A DNA stretch of 64,000 nt from Astrocystis sublimbata (GCA_022453515.1 JAJNNY010000039.1:1-64000); one strand, 5' to 3'. Shown: positions 1 to 11,803, counted from the stretch's first letter. Notes: generated by a model not told the origin, from the sequence alone. Numbers and translations are program-made.

Positions 1-8
1 AGGAGCCA

Positions 9-1327
9 TCATGGAATATACCCCATCTCCTCCATTGGCCATTGAATCCAGAGGCGATGCTCCCTATCTAGCAATTCATACGACTTCGCCATCAGATAGT
101 CCGCCCAGCCATTCAACCACCATTGACTCTTCAGCGCCCTTAGCAAGACACAAAAGAAAGCGAGGATGGTCACCGCACTCTGTGTCGGCTCACGAAGCAA
201 CGGCACGAGATCATCGCCAACCTGAAAAACCCAGACGAAGATGTCCGTCACTTCATAGCCTTGATCGCGTCCACACTCCATGCATAGAAAAGATTTGCGC
301 AGCTCCGAGATGGCGGTGATATAGATCCTTCGAAGCCCTGCGTCTGGCTCGCTGTGGTAAATGGCGGTCTGTAGCCTGTCGAGATGCTGGTTCGCAGGTG
401 ACATGATGGGCCGCTCGACTTCTCGCGCTGCCCAGCGGTTCATGCCATGCTGAAAGATGGGGGCCAGCGGCCCGTCCAACTGTGCGCCTGCGAGCTCGGA
501 CAGGGCGCGGGTGCCTTGATGGAGAAAGAACCAGCTGGGGAAATCGCTCTCGCCGACCAGGTGAGATTGGCCGTCGCGGCGCGGGGACCCAAAGGCGTAG
601 AAAATGGTCAACGCGGAAAACAGAAACAGGTTCCCTACCGTGGAATCGTTGAGATCTCGTATCAGGTTACCTAGAAACCCCGAGTCAGGATCCGTCATCA
701 TCATGTTGCGGGCGATAATGGGCTATGCAGAGATCACGGACCAGCGGTTCTAGAGGCGATCTCGTGATGGTACACGGCGGTTGACCTGTAATGCTCTCGC
801 ATGTGCGGGCGATAGTAAGCTAACTGGAGGCTCGACACGGCCAGGAGGGATCTCATGACATAATCGCATTCAAGCCCGACCTGGACGACGGTGATGCGAT
901 AAAAGTCGCGAATGACGGGGTTTTCGGAAAGCGTGGCGTAAGTGCTTGTGGTGTAGTTGTGGAGCAGTTCTAATTGGCCCATGTTCAAATCCGGAAAGTC
1001 TGTGTTATTCCTCGAAGGCTCCGGCCGTGCCAATGACGAAGTTTCGAGGAAGTCGCAGCTGACATGGTGCCTGACGCAGTTGCCGCACGCTGGCTTCCGC
1101 TCGTCGCACTTGGTCTATAGTCAATGCTCATGTCCCCTTTCCCCCCCCAAGGATGAAAGAAGGAAAAAAGGAAAAAAGGAAACACCTACTTTGATTTTCC
1201 TCGACTTGCATGTCCTACAGCCGAGACGGCTCTTTGGGTGGGATCTTCTGGGCCTCGAGAAAGAAAAAGAGGATGCACCGCCGCTTTGCTGGGCAGACTC
1301 GGGTGTCAGTGGTGAATCTGCATCCAT
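9..1327 (-). CDS. Zn2Cys6 transcription factor, Upc2-like
   Basis: Predicted nuclear DNA-binding regulator of the fungal binuclear zinc-cluster class. The N-terminus carries a complete CX2CX6CX6CX2CX6C cluster with cysteines at residues 37, 40, 47, 54, 57 and 64, preceded by a basic RPRRSHPKSRLG stretch as in sterol-uptake-control (Upc2) relatives. The rest resembles the Upc2-type regulatory domain. My model has exons 1327-1190, 1108-776 and 722-9 (all phase 0, 394 aa). The intron inside the zinc cluster is secure, because joining K46 to C47 restores the exact spacing. The second junction is uncertain: a 53-nt GT-AG intron (775-723) closes the frame but removes a protein-like stretch reading VYHHEIASR, so a frameshift in a once-continuous exon is the alternative. 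It is divergent from the RTA1 gene. A role in sterol or azole response is inferred from family and neighbour only. Confidence 0.78.
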
Positions 1328-1975
1328 GACGGGAGGTGTGTGTCATGAACCGAGTGAGAGCGAGATCGAGAGCTCGGGTTGTTCGGGTGCTAGTTATTTC
1401 CAGTTGTTAACAAGCTTGGCTCACAGGTACCACCCGAGCCCACCCCGCTCTCACTCCACTGCGCCAACCCCTTCTCGTTGTGCCATGCGAAAGTCATGGC
1501 GTGTTTGGTAACGTCGAAGCCTTGTGGATACCGAGGGCCAATGCTAAGAGGGTAATACTCTGCTGCCTAGTTGGCAGAATTCTCCACCGTGTCGGGTCAA
1601 TCCGAGCCAGGCCGAGATATGCGAGCCTGTATCCACAACCAGCCCTACAACAACTCGAAGTGGTTCCAACTCGATTGCAAACTAGGCTCGCGACAAGTCG
1701 ACTCAACAAGTCGACTCAGCCTTCACGAGCCCACATACAAACGAGTCCTTCACAGATTGAACATGTCTCAGAACAGCCCCAAACGCCGAATCTGCTTTAC
1801 GAGTAGTCCATTTAACTTGATGTCATCTGCACCCGAGTTTTCAATGAATATGATAGATTAGACATCTCGGAGCGAAGACGGCATTTCCTTACATGCAACT
1901 CTCTCTGGTTCGTTCAAAATCTCCGACTTCACCTCACTTGTTTGACCATTAACTTCTTTTTCGTCGGCCGGAAAC
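1328..1975. promoter_or_regulatory. Divergent promoter region, regulator and RTA1 gene
   Basis: The 648 bases between the two divergently transcribed start codons hold no supported gene. The stretch just before the RTA1 start is pyrimidine-rich, like a fungal leader. I could not identify an undisputed TATA box or a sterol-response-type operator by eye. Confidence 0.4.
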
Positions 1976-2943
1976 ATGACTGAGATACAGTGTACCGTGA
2001 CGACGTGTGACCCAGCAGAGTCATGGTACGGATACCAACCGAATCTCGGCGTTAACATCTTCTTCGCTGCTGCTTACGGCATCGCAGCTCTTTATTGCTT
2101 CGTCCTTGCGGTGTGGAAACGTCAGTGGCTCACATATACGATCGCTATCCTCGTCGGATCGTTGCTTGAACTTGTTGGCTATGCGGCTCGGATTTCTGGC
2201 CACAACGATCCCTGGTTTTCAACCGGGTGGATTCTTCAGTATTCCATCATCACATTCGCTCCTGTTTTCATGAGTGCATCGTAAGTTTCTCTTTCTCATG
2301 GCACTATCTTGCCGTCTTGGTCCCTTCGAGCAGCAGCTGATCCAGCCGAAATAGCCTCTATGTCTGCATCGGTCAAATAGCCAACTTCCTAGGACGCGGC
2401 GCGCTCAACATCAGCCCAAGACTCTACTCACGGGTCTTCATCCCTTGCGACATCATTGCACTGGTGGTGCAAGGTGCTGGAGGCGCTATTTCAGTTACCG
2501 AAGAGGTCACAACAACAGGAGTGACCCCCGGATCCGCACTCGTCATTGCCGGCTTGACCTTCCAACTCATCTCTCTGACCATCTTCTTCCTCCTATTTGG
2601 AGCAGTTCTATGGCCCAGCAGCATTTGGCATCCAGCATCGTCCGACTTGCCCCTCCGTCAAGCGAAACGCATCCGAACATTTGCCATACTCATAATCGTC
2701 GCTATTCTCTTGATTATCGGTCGATCGGCTTTTCGCGTGGCAGAACTATCAGAGGGTGTCAGAGGAGACTTGATCCACGACGAGTTACTCTTCATCATCT
2801 TCGACGGCTTCCCGATAGCTCTTGCCACAGGAATCATTGTCGCTGCCCACCCGATCTTCATGCTCCAGACGAAGCGGTACCACGAATTTGGAAAGCTCAA
2901 CCGCAACGGCATGGAGCTTTTGTCGACAGCTGATACAGCTTAA
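1976..2943 (+). CDS. RTA1-like seven-helix membrane protein
   Basis: Member of the fungal RTA1/RSB1 family of polytopic membrane proteins, linked in yeast to resistance to 7-aminocholesterol and to export of sphingoid long-chain bases. Exon 1 is 1976-2280. A 74-nt intron (2281-2354, GTAAGT...ATAG) splits a serine codon, and exon 2 is 2355-2943, giving 297 aa, a usual length for the family. The N-terminus carries CDPAESWYGYQPNLGVN before the first helix, followed by repeated hydrophobic segments including LLELVGYAAR, FAPVFMSAS, and the loop GQIANFLGRGALNISPRLYS. The typical RTA1 helix RSAFRVAEL lies in the C-terminal half, and a short polar tail ends the protein. It is divergent from the Upc2-like regulator, which fits a lipid-stress role. 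The substrate is unknown. Confidence 0.9.
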
Positions 2944-3744
2944 TTCTGAAGCCTGCTTAATCCATCTTTTGATAGCTTTTCGATGAGCTGGTGATGAATT
3001 CGAGATGAGTTGCCTGGGAGGGCAAGTACCGGTTGTTGACTCAGCATCTATCATATCAGGTACAATCGATTCGCAGCGACCTCTACGTCGAAGCCAGGAG
3101 ACCTTTGGCTCGCGGTCGGATCAGGACACTGAAAGAAACTGCATGCTATGGCTCCGTCGTCATTGCTGATATGCCGGCTAACGCGTTGGCCATCAAATCT
3201 AGTATTTCGTTTCTTGTTGACTGTTTATATCAAGTTTCAAGATGGGAAGGCCAGGAAAGAATATCACGGGTGTTCAATGTTGTGCGATAGAATAGTAGAA
3301 GCACAGTGTAGTTTATCTTCATGACTAACTTCTTATGTTTTATTTTCATATCTCGCTTCGAATTATACACACAATAAGCAACATAAATGTATCGATTGTT
3401 GTAGGAATGGCAGAATAATATCTTATTGCTCTAGAGAATGCAAGAGTTATTATGTTTGAGTGCTTATAACTATCGAATGGCAGCATTTAAAGTAATAAAT
3501 GAATGTTGGCTTCTGTTAAGTATAGCGAATGATAGTTGCATAAAGAACGTCTAGATTTACCCAGGAACAAGTCCAGACCCAAGAGATTAAAACAGTACAG
3601 CCCGCTGAAGCCCCTATCAGTTTTCATCGAATTCTCCCAGAACCTAAATCTCCCTACTCCCTTGTTTCAAATCAAGATACATCCGATGTAGGTCCAACCA
3701 ACCCATGCACACATGTCCAATGACGTTTGTTCAAGAACATTCGC
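2944..3744. other. Gene-free interval between convergent genes
   Basis: AT-rich 3' sequence shared by the RTA1 gene and the oppositely oriented small secreted-protein gene. I see no open frame with protein-like composition and no RNA gene. It probably holds the two polyadenylation regions. Confidence 0.4.
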
Positions 3745-4032
3745 TCAGGAACAATTAACCGATTCGACTACGAAAGGGGGGCGAAAACAACTGTGCTGGG
3801 TAGAGGTGGTGTAAGTAGCCCCGCTGCAGTTGCCGCCCGAGTAGACGGTTAGTGTGCAGCCCTTTTTGCTCGAGAAGGACAGCTCGTTCGCCGACCAGTT
3901 GTGGCAATGGCCGTTGCCCTTAGACCCAAAGTTCTTGTAGTCGCCATTCTCGCAGTTGGTTACGGAAAAGGCGCTTACGGTGGAAGAAAGGCCCGTAACG
4001 GCGATAAGGGTAGTGAGGAGGAAAGACTTCAT
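3745..4032 (-). CDS. Small secreted cysteine-rich protein
   Basis: A 95-residue single-exon protein. The first 21 residues (MKSFLLTTLIAVTGLSSTVSA) look like a signal peptide with a clear hydrophobic core and an A-x-A-like cleavage site. The mature part of about 74 residues has six cysteines, an even number suited to three disulfides, and is rich in Gly, Ser, Asn and Thr. I see no domain I can name. The size, secretion signal and cysteine content are those of fungal effector candidates or small antimicrobial-type secreted proteins. The gene is flanked by sparse DNA. A TATA-like TATATA lies about 300 bases upstream of the start on the minus strand. Function is unknown. Confidence 0.75.
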   Translation of the reverse strand: MKSFLLTTLIAVTGLSSTVSAFSVTNCENGDYKNFGSKGNGHCHNWSANELSFSSKKGCTLTVYSGGNCSGATYTTSTQHSCFRPPFVVESVNCS

Positions 4033-6976
4033 TGTGCAAAGTTCGAGTTGGTAGCTGGTTCGGAAAATCTAGTCAGGGTGTAAGGGATTAGCAACTAACT
4101 TTTGCAAACTCCATGTCACCACAAGCAGTTGAAAGGTATTAGCAGGGAAGGAGACACACCTAGAAGATGGCAAAGAGTTTAGACTTAAAAGTCTGTGTTC
4201 GTGTTCCGACTGATGTAGGATTTGGTGTGAAGTGGTTGAGATGGAATTGTAGTTGTCAAGACTTCAATGGGACGCTACGGGCGTCTACTTCTACTTATAC
4301 TTGGGAAGTCCCTAGGATAAGATCGCAATTAAACCTGTATATACACCTGTACCTCCCCTGAGCGTGATTAGTCCTACATCAAATGACGTGTTCAAGTCCG
4401 TTGAATAGCCTATTATGAGCCGTTGACTCAGATGAATCTTCGCGATCAGCATTAAATTCCCGCGTCACAAGAACACACCGTCCCAAACAGTGTGACACTT
4501 CGGTAGATGTAGCTCCCTTGCCGAATGTCGTCAGGTAGCTGACTTGTGGACATACCCGCTTATCGTCAGCTTAGAATGTCAAACGTCAGTTCAAGCTTTA
4601 TTGCTTACAGGGGAATAAGGTAATGATGAGCGCTCGACACCAATAACAAGAAGTTCTACAGCTCGTATTCATACGTTCTGCATAACGAACCCAGGTAATG
4701 TCAATGAGCTGATGATTGTTCCAACTCATCTGGATGTTGACCTACCACGCCGTTTCTCGAGATCAGCGTCTCCTTTAACCGTCGTCAATTGGTCTTATAG
4801 TTGATGCCAGCACGTATATGGGCTGAATTAAGAGGACTAGTCTCTCGTAATAATAACAGTGAAAGGATGATAGTAATGACATTATAACATTCGTATCACT
4901 TTAGTTGACGTTAATCTGGTGAATGCTCAACCAAGTCATTGTCATCTCGCTCTCCAAGGTTGGGTTACATCCATTATTGTGTGTTGCACTTTCGACTCAA
5001 GTTGAGATAAATTCCAGTGAAGATATATCACTTGTTGCATGAAGGCTGTCTCCGTTCTGCATCTGTTGAGTATTTTCTATAGTTAAGCAACTCTATTTAT
5101 ATTCTATGCCCTGATGATTTGGATATTTGACTTTAAGAGAATAAATGTTGTCTTCCATTGAGAGTAGGCTTTTATTTCAAGACGATGATCTTTAGCACCA
5201 GCACTGCCGTCCTTTTGGCAACTGATGGCAATCGCATCGTTAGCCATGAATATGACTAGGCCTAGTAACTTACAGAGACTCCGCGGTTTAGACTGCGCTA
5301 GCAAGCCGCACCGTCCCCGCTCCTGCCAACAAGGGAACCCATTACCTTCGCTAGGCTTACATCTGCACGGCGTTTGGTTGGGGTGAATGCTTAGCAAGCC
5401 TGCGATAATTACGTTAAGTAGCCTATAGACTCCTCGTGCATCCGTATGGCGTCTTTCCTCGGCCGGATTAGAGCTTATTGTGATGACAGGAAGCGTGTGC
5501 AAGGGTGCGAATGCTAGGCTATCGACGGCGGAGACGGTAATTGAGGCTACGGTATAGATCACACACTCTCGCACATCAAGTTTTGTTCATCTTGCGAGTG
5601 ATTTGGGAGATCAAGATCAATATAGGGGAGCAAACGCATGACATGGTTTACTTGATTTTAGGATCTGATTAAGTCATGCCATTGATACTATTTGATGATA
5701 ACCACAGATCCGTATAGATATATGACAGAGTAATTAAGGGCTTTTAATTTTGTCTCGACTGGCGGCAGGCTCCTCACCATTGTAAGCAACTGTTTTTGAG
5801 GCTGCAATCTCCTGTTAAATGCTTGGCAGGTAACATTGTACACATTGTGAGTGTCCTTAGCGGTGCACTGACATGGAATGGGGCTTTGGTTGCGCATGCG
5901 GGAGTACACGATACTATCCTTGCATTCTTCTTCATCTGCCCAAACCCCGCCACGAGGGGGTCATGGAGGGGTTAGCCGCCCTGTTCGCGCCTAGAAATAC
6001 GCCAGCCAGTCCATAAGCGCGCACTAACACCGAACTCGGCATAGCATACGCTAGTACCATCATCCATTAAGCTCAATTCGAATTGAGCATCCGCGACGCC
6101 AGCATGCGGCTTGCCTTGAAATCTCATCAATGTGAATAGTGTATTACCAAACATATTTGGGGGTTTCTTGGCCGCGACCCTGCCGCACGATCAACATATT
6201 CGGTGTTGGTGTGTTACAACAAGCGCTTTATGAAAGCGTCTATTCCTCACTCGCAGAACTTTGGTTTACCCTAGCTAAGTGATGGACTGCATTCTCGGAG
6301 TGCATTCCTCGAACTTGTATTCAATATGATATCTGATAGAACAAGATTAATGTCGAAAACTTTAAGAGGATTAAATATAGTACGTCGTCGAAAAAACGGC
6401 TCAAGGATAGATCATAGGCATTTATGATCGGAGGGATCTATAACTTTGACTAAACGCCTATCCCTACTAGCGATCCGTTTATAGTGGGCTATACTTCTGG
6501 GGAAAGGCTTGGCAAGGTCGCAGATTGGGGGAGTACACTTGGCGATCTCTTGTCTGAATGGCTGGCACGATCTGATCTGTAGGAATTCAGGCCATGAGGC
6601 GACCCATATACTGGCCATGACCAAGCGCTATGCTACACATTGTGCAAATTCGGCGTCGTGGAATTCAACATCGTGAAGTCGCGACAAAGATCTTGCTGGA
6701 AGAGCGGGAGATTTTCCGTCATGTCCCCCAATAGCCCTAGACGTTGCGAATCACGATCGTATATAAGCAGCGCCCTCATCCCGGATCTTTAAGGATGGAA
6801 CCTAACTCACCAGCCACAGCGAAAACTGGTCACGATTCCCTTTTGCGCTTCATTCTCTTTTGATTCAATCAATTCGCATTGCCACTCTCATTAATTCTGT
6901 CGCAAACTGCTCGCTCAGACTTTGGTTATATCACCGCCACTCATTACTATTCTCTGATTCCAAATTGTCAATCAGT
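4033..6976. other. Gene-free accessory DNA, about 2.9 kb
   Basis: Short frames here have no family features. The minus-strand frame at 5104-5574 (156 aa) has no signal, domain or splice support. The 6412-6624 minus frame contains a somewhat protein-like stretch that could be a fragment of a decayed gene, but I cannot name it. The base composition is more AT-rich than in the genes, with a better balanced island at about 5.2-5.55 kb that may be a transposon remnant. The last 250 bases are the promoter and leader of the Egh16-like gene. Confidence 0.35.
6760..6767 (+). promoter_or_regulatory. TATA box of Egh16-like gene
   Basis: TATATAAG, 210 bases before the start codon, followed by a pyrimidine-rich leader. 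This is the best TATA candidate for the gene downstream. Confidence 0.5.
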
Positions 6977-7836
6977 ATGCACGCCAAGGCCATCATCGTC
7001 TTCATACTTTCCGCCGCCAATGTGATATACGCGCACGGCAACATACAATCTGTCACGTAAGACAACCTTCACACCCACCTATACACAAATTCCATGCCGC
7101 CGTGTCTAACATGTCTATCTCAGCGGTGATCGAGGGGGCAACGGCACCGCCCTAGGCATCAAGGGTGCAGTGATACCTCGATTCGGCAAGAACGATGACA
7201 CGGAGCGGGATACCACAGTCTTCGGAGGCAATGCCAACAACCCTGCACAGAACGGTCTCGGCAAGACGACGGACAACGGAGACCTCAAGGTGTCTGATCT
7301 GGGAGAGACCTTGAAACTCTCCGGTCCCACTCTGCCGCAAGTCTCCGGCGACGGAAGCGGCATGATCACCGGTATTTGGCGGATTGTCACCAGTGACGGG
7401 ACGGCGAATGACAAGCACGGAAGCCTCTTCGCGGTGATAGATCCCACTGGTACGGGCAATTACGAGGATGGCATGCAGCTTGTCGCCACGTCGAGCATGG
7501 TCGGTGATGGTGGCAATGTGGTGCAGCGTGCCCTGCAAGCCGTCGGGATCTGGAAGCGGGCGAGCAACGTTGGTGCGGATGCAGTGAGTATCCCACACGT
7601 CTGCAGCGCGATATTTCCCAGGACAGTGCACTAATCAATCATAATAGAAATTCACGGTTCACATACCCGCCGGCATAAAGTGCACCGGATCGGACGCTGG
7701 CAGTGGACAGGGGAACTTCTGTCTCATGAAGGTGGTCAACAACAATGACAATGGTCCTTTTGGAGGCAATGTTGCCTTCCAAATCGCGGGCTGCGAACAC
7801 TCCACCGACAAACGCGAAGTTCACTTCCGAGCCTGA
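6977..7836 (+). CDS. Egh16-like secreted virulence-type protein (DUF3129)
   Basis: Relative of the powdery-mildew gEgh16 and Magnaporthe GAS1/GAS2 appressorium proteins, a secreted fungal family expressed during plant infection whose biochemical function is unknown. Exons are 6977-7056, 7124-7583 and 7648-7836, with introns of 67 and 64 nt, giving 242 aa. The signal peptide spans about residues 1-19 and ends in ...VIYA. It is followed directly by the family hallmark AHGNIQSV and GDRGGNGTALGI. The C-terminal exon has the conserved cysteine block KCTGSDAG...GNFCLMK and the NGPFGGNVAFQ motif. The third cysteine of that exon is in AGCEHS near the end. The start places the signal peptide first and follows a good TATA box and leader. 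The gene is isolated in sparse DNA. Lytic polysaccharide monooxygenase-like copper binding by the mature N-terminal His is conceivable but not shown. Confidence 0.85.
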
Positions 7837-10196
7837 GCTGGGAGGGATGAGTACTGATCTGCTCATATGAACTAACCCTGCTATCTCGATAATATAGGGA
7901 AGTGTCGGGAACAATGATTTGGGCTCGTGTTCTCGAGATGCCATCATTTGGATCGCCCTAAAAGCGGCAAGAGAGTGTCAATTACTTGCAGAGTCATATA
8001 TCAGGGCGCCGATGTTCACAGGTGGAGCAATATCTCTCGCGACATCATCCAACCGTGAGTGGTAGATAGGCAAGAGCCACTATACTTTTGTCTGTCGAGA
8101 TACCCTGAAGGGGGGACTAACAGGCGTCTATCTTGGGCTTGGGGGATACCGATATCAAGAGCATCGCGCACAGGAGAGTCGTCGCAATTAGGGACAGCTG
8201 TGCGACGAAACATACACCAACTGAGGGGCATCACTGTTTGTTGAGAATTCCTGATGTGCGGTAATAGATCATTCAGCGCGGCGTTCGCTAGGGGGGCTTG
8301 AATGCCTAATCATCACACGGAGTTGGGGCTACGGAGACTATTGTTGTTAACATGAATATTCAAGAAGGCAATTGATGTGTACATCGTCTATATTCTGAAC
8401 TAGTTAAAATGTCCATCTTATATCTTCTACTGAGATATCTCTGAGAAGCCCATACGAGCCTGGATGATTCCTCCCAAGCCTAACCATGAGTTCTCCCGCG
8501 GCTCTCCAGCCTGTTCTTAGTGAAAACTTCCAGTCAGCTTTGGAAATCACCAAATTCCCTCCAATCGGTCAATGCGTCGGAGAAAAAACATGAGCTATTG
8601 AGCTTCACAAATAACTTATGCGACTGATCATCCTGAGCCACTCTAAAAGCTCCAAGCCCTTCAAACTCATGCCCGAACACACCTGGGAGAGGTAGCTAAC
8701 CACATACTCCCAATCCCTGATGAACCCTCGTGTGATTGGCCCAAGATGAAACTGTCCGTGTAAAAACCCACATGCGTTTTCTCGAACTTACCTAGATTAG
8801 ACATGACAGTGTACAATGTGATACAGTAACTAAGGGGTGATGTGGCCACTTCGAAGGTTCTTGCCACCCACAGCACGTCTGTAGCTTTGACTGGTCCACA
8901 TGTATTGCGGCACCTGAAAGAAATTGCCGTCTTCAATAGACCTGCTTGCTGGTGTGGCCAATCTTGACACGGTGGCTATGTGCATGGAAGATGCGCTCGT
9001 TCAGAAGAAGGGCCTCTGAGTTACTCAGTAGGAAAACAAGCCTTAAAAGCTGCCGCCACGTATAATAATTCCGCTCATTGTCACCAGTTACACAGAGTGG
9101 CAGAGAGAGAGTCACCTATCGTGCGCAGTCATACTTCATACCAAGATCTCACACTACTGTGACTGCACACATGATGAGCTGTCTTGAGTTTATATCGACC
9201 TCTGAAACAACATCTACAAATATATGGTGATCACGGCCATATAATCACGCGCGAGATTATCTATACATATCTAGAATGTGAACTTGATAGAAGTTGTATG
9301 CATACTCACTGTGCAATCATATGTCATCTTCGCATAATTAAGAAACTTGACAAAGCTTGCATTCTTCTAGCTGTCTCTATAAGCTGATACTCATCATGAG
9401 CTTGATTCCCCAAATGTCATATAAGTGTTTGAAACACACTCTCAAGTTGTGAGGCTATTGCTGCCAATGATTTGCTTGCGTGCTGGGAATCCCTTGATTT
9501 GTGACCTTTGCTTGATCAACGCGTTGGTTTGGGCATATGGGTTTGAGGTGCCCGTCTTTCCAACTCGTTCGATGTTATACATAAAGCTTGATATGGTTTT
9601 CTCATATGGCTGGTGAGGGTGTTGTTAGGCACATACTGATAATGTTTGGAGATTACGCAAGCGTTGCTCGAATACAACATTAATCCGGACTGAACCAAGC
9701 AGCATTTTAGAGACCTAAGTGTCCAACATGACATGAAGCAAGTGTACAGTCATTTCGGCCCGTGTGATCCAATCAACAATAGTACACATCTCCCATTGTA
9801 CGACATTGACGATGAGAGGGTACACCGACCTTGCCACTTGCCACTCAACAGCATTATTAGGACTCTCGATAGGCAAAGGGCATACACATTGTCTTACTTG
9901 AATAACGTAGAACAGGCGGGGGGATAACAATGCAGATGGCAGTACTTTCGCCATTGGAAGCTAGTGTTGGACTTCCTCAAACGTGTTTGCCGACAAGAAA
10001 CATTCACTACACAAACTGACCATGTTCACATAACCACAATTTCACTGGATCTCAATACACAAATACACACATCTTCCTCATGGATCATTCAATAAGTGCA
10101 TTCCATCCTCACTGCATCAATCTCTAAAAGCTCTTCATTTGTCTCTCTTGTCACTCAGCATTACCCCAAAGACACTTCCGAAAGAGCAACTTCGCC
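7837..10196. other. Gene-free accessory DNA, about 2.4 kb
   Basis: AT-rich sequence without a supported gene. Frames of 60-89 codons occur on both strands but have no signal peptide, splice pairing or recognisable motif. The last 100 bases are a CA- and CT-rich leader for the gene starting at 10197. Confidence 0.4.
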
Positions 10197-11072
10197 ATGG
10201 TATCCATTCCCCGCCTAGATTTCGGCCGAGAAGGATACTCTCTCAGCCGGCATGGCGCAGCCTGGATACCCCAAGTCTTCCGCGACATGGAGCTGGGCAG
10301 CATCTACGTCGAGTTCCTACGCGACGACTACACGCAGCCGCTGATGGCAGGATTCCCCGACCGGCTCATCGAGAACCACACGCGGATCAAAGTCGAATTC
10401 TCTACCTGCTTCACCGATGGCCACGGCAACACCTACCGCGCCGCCTACCTCGATCTGGTCATTTCGGGGATTGACATTGGAGACCACCACATCGCCGACG
10501 TGGTGGTGGTGCCGGAGATGTCGCTCGGCACCTCCGCCGTGGCAGTCCGCGCGTGCAGGATTGGGCTGATGAAGACTACCACGCTGGAGCAGCTGCTGTG
10601 GGCTATTGAGAGCAAGAAGATGCAGACTTTTGCGTTTGCGGTGAAGGGTGTGTGCACCTATGGCTCGCGAGACTTCGTGTAAGTTGAGAGAATTTCATAA
10701 TTACCCCCACCCCCCAACTGCCAATTTCAAGTTCTTGGTTATCGGTCAAACAACTTTGGGGATTTGCGACTACCGAGAAAGGGGAAACACAATCAAATAC
10801 TGAATAACATTAATTATAGGAGCCAGGTTCTGTACCGACTTCGGCGGAAGGGCATCACAGACGGAAAGATCTACGGCGTCTCGCCAGCCAACCCAGGCCT
10901 CCCCCCGGACGTCACGAACATATGGCAAGCTCTTGGATATTGCTACAAGACCCGCGAGAACGGAATGCCTTATTTCCGCCCGATGCAGAGAGGGAGGTTC
11001 GCGTTCTATCAACGCCATGAATCGCCTTCCATGGAGTACCAGGATGAGGAAACTGGGTATTATCGTTCATGA
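10197..11072 (+). CDS. Conserved-looking protein of unknown function
   Basis: Two-exon gene: 10197-10678 and 10820-11072, joined across a 141-nt GTAAGT...TATAG intron that splits a valine codon (244 aa). Codon use is GC-rich at third positions over the first exon, unlike the flanking DNA, which argues that it is real. There is no signal peptide and no membrane helix. The sequence is a mixed alpha/beta type with a beta-rich centre (ADVVVVPEMSLG) and a C-terminal segment rich in aromatic and basic residues around IWQALGYCYKTRENG. I do not recognise a domain. Its neighbour is the GT1 glycosyltransferase about 0.9 kb downstream on the same strand. Probably a soluble cytoplasmic fungal-specific protein. 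Confidence 0.7.
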
Positions 11073-11674
11073 TGGGAAGAGGCGGCCCGACCCCCGAGGT
11101 AGCCAGTGCCGAGATGTCATTTTAATGTATGCAAGCCAGATGTAATGTGAGGAGGGCATGGAATTTTGTAATATGAACACAGAAATCAAGTGATAATATG
11201 AGATTTGTATCAGTAACTGAAACAATCATTGCAGTAGTCTAGCGCTTACGGCAGGCGTGCAGCTCACAACATTGATACTAATTACTCTATATGGAAGTAG
11301 ACATCTGTTACTAGTCATGCAGTAAGGCGCCCATGCAGCCCTAACACGGTGTTCATGAGGACCTTGAAGCTACCCCGACCCTCCACAAAGCTCCCTGACG
11401 ACTTCGATGATGCTAACGACCTCGATGGTGCCGACGCCTACATACGTAAGCCAAGGTCTCAAGCAGACTATAAAAGCGCCTGATATCCCCCATACTCTCA
11501 AGAAAAACCGACATGGATTTACTGCCACATGTTTCCTGAGTCTTACTCAAGTAAGACTAGGTCAGCTACCTATGCGTCGAGGATATGAGACATTTTTCGG
11601 CTATCAGGCGCCAATCTGGGCATGCATGTGCCAATAGCGCTGCGCATCACTCCAACTGGGCAATAGCTGAACCG
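11073..11674. other. Intergenic DNA without a supported gene
   Basis: Contains the 3' region of the preceding gene and the far-upstream region of the GT1 gene. The 11407-11637 frame is not protein-like. Confidence 0.4.
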
Positions 11675-11718
11675 TCACCGGTGTGACATGGCAGCCTCAC
11701 CGGGGTCACATCGCAGCC
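11675..11718 (+). repeat. 22-nt tandem direct repeat, candidate regulator site
   Basis: Two adjacent copies, 11675-11696 and 11697-11718, agree at 19 of 22 positions. Each begins TCACCGG and ends CGCAGCC or GGCAGCC. The first copy contains the perfect palindrome CACCGGTG; the second has CACCGGGGTCAC. The pair lies 86 bases upstream of the TATA box of the GT1 gene, a plausible place for an upstream activating element. A binding protein is inferred, not known. Confidence 0.45.
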
Positions 11719-11803
11719 ATCGATGTCATGGTCTCTGATGCTCGGCTGCTTTAAGCATGTGGCTGCGGCCAACAACACGGCAGTCTTGTCTTAGAGCGGC
11801 GAC

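Noticed and set aside
5104..5574. 156-codon minus-strand frame
   Set aside because: No recognisable motif; it lies in degenerate-looking DNA and could be a transposon remnant at most.
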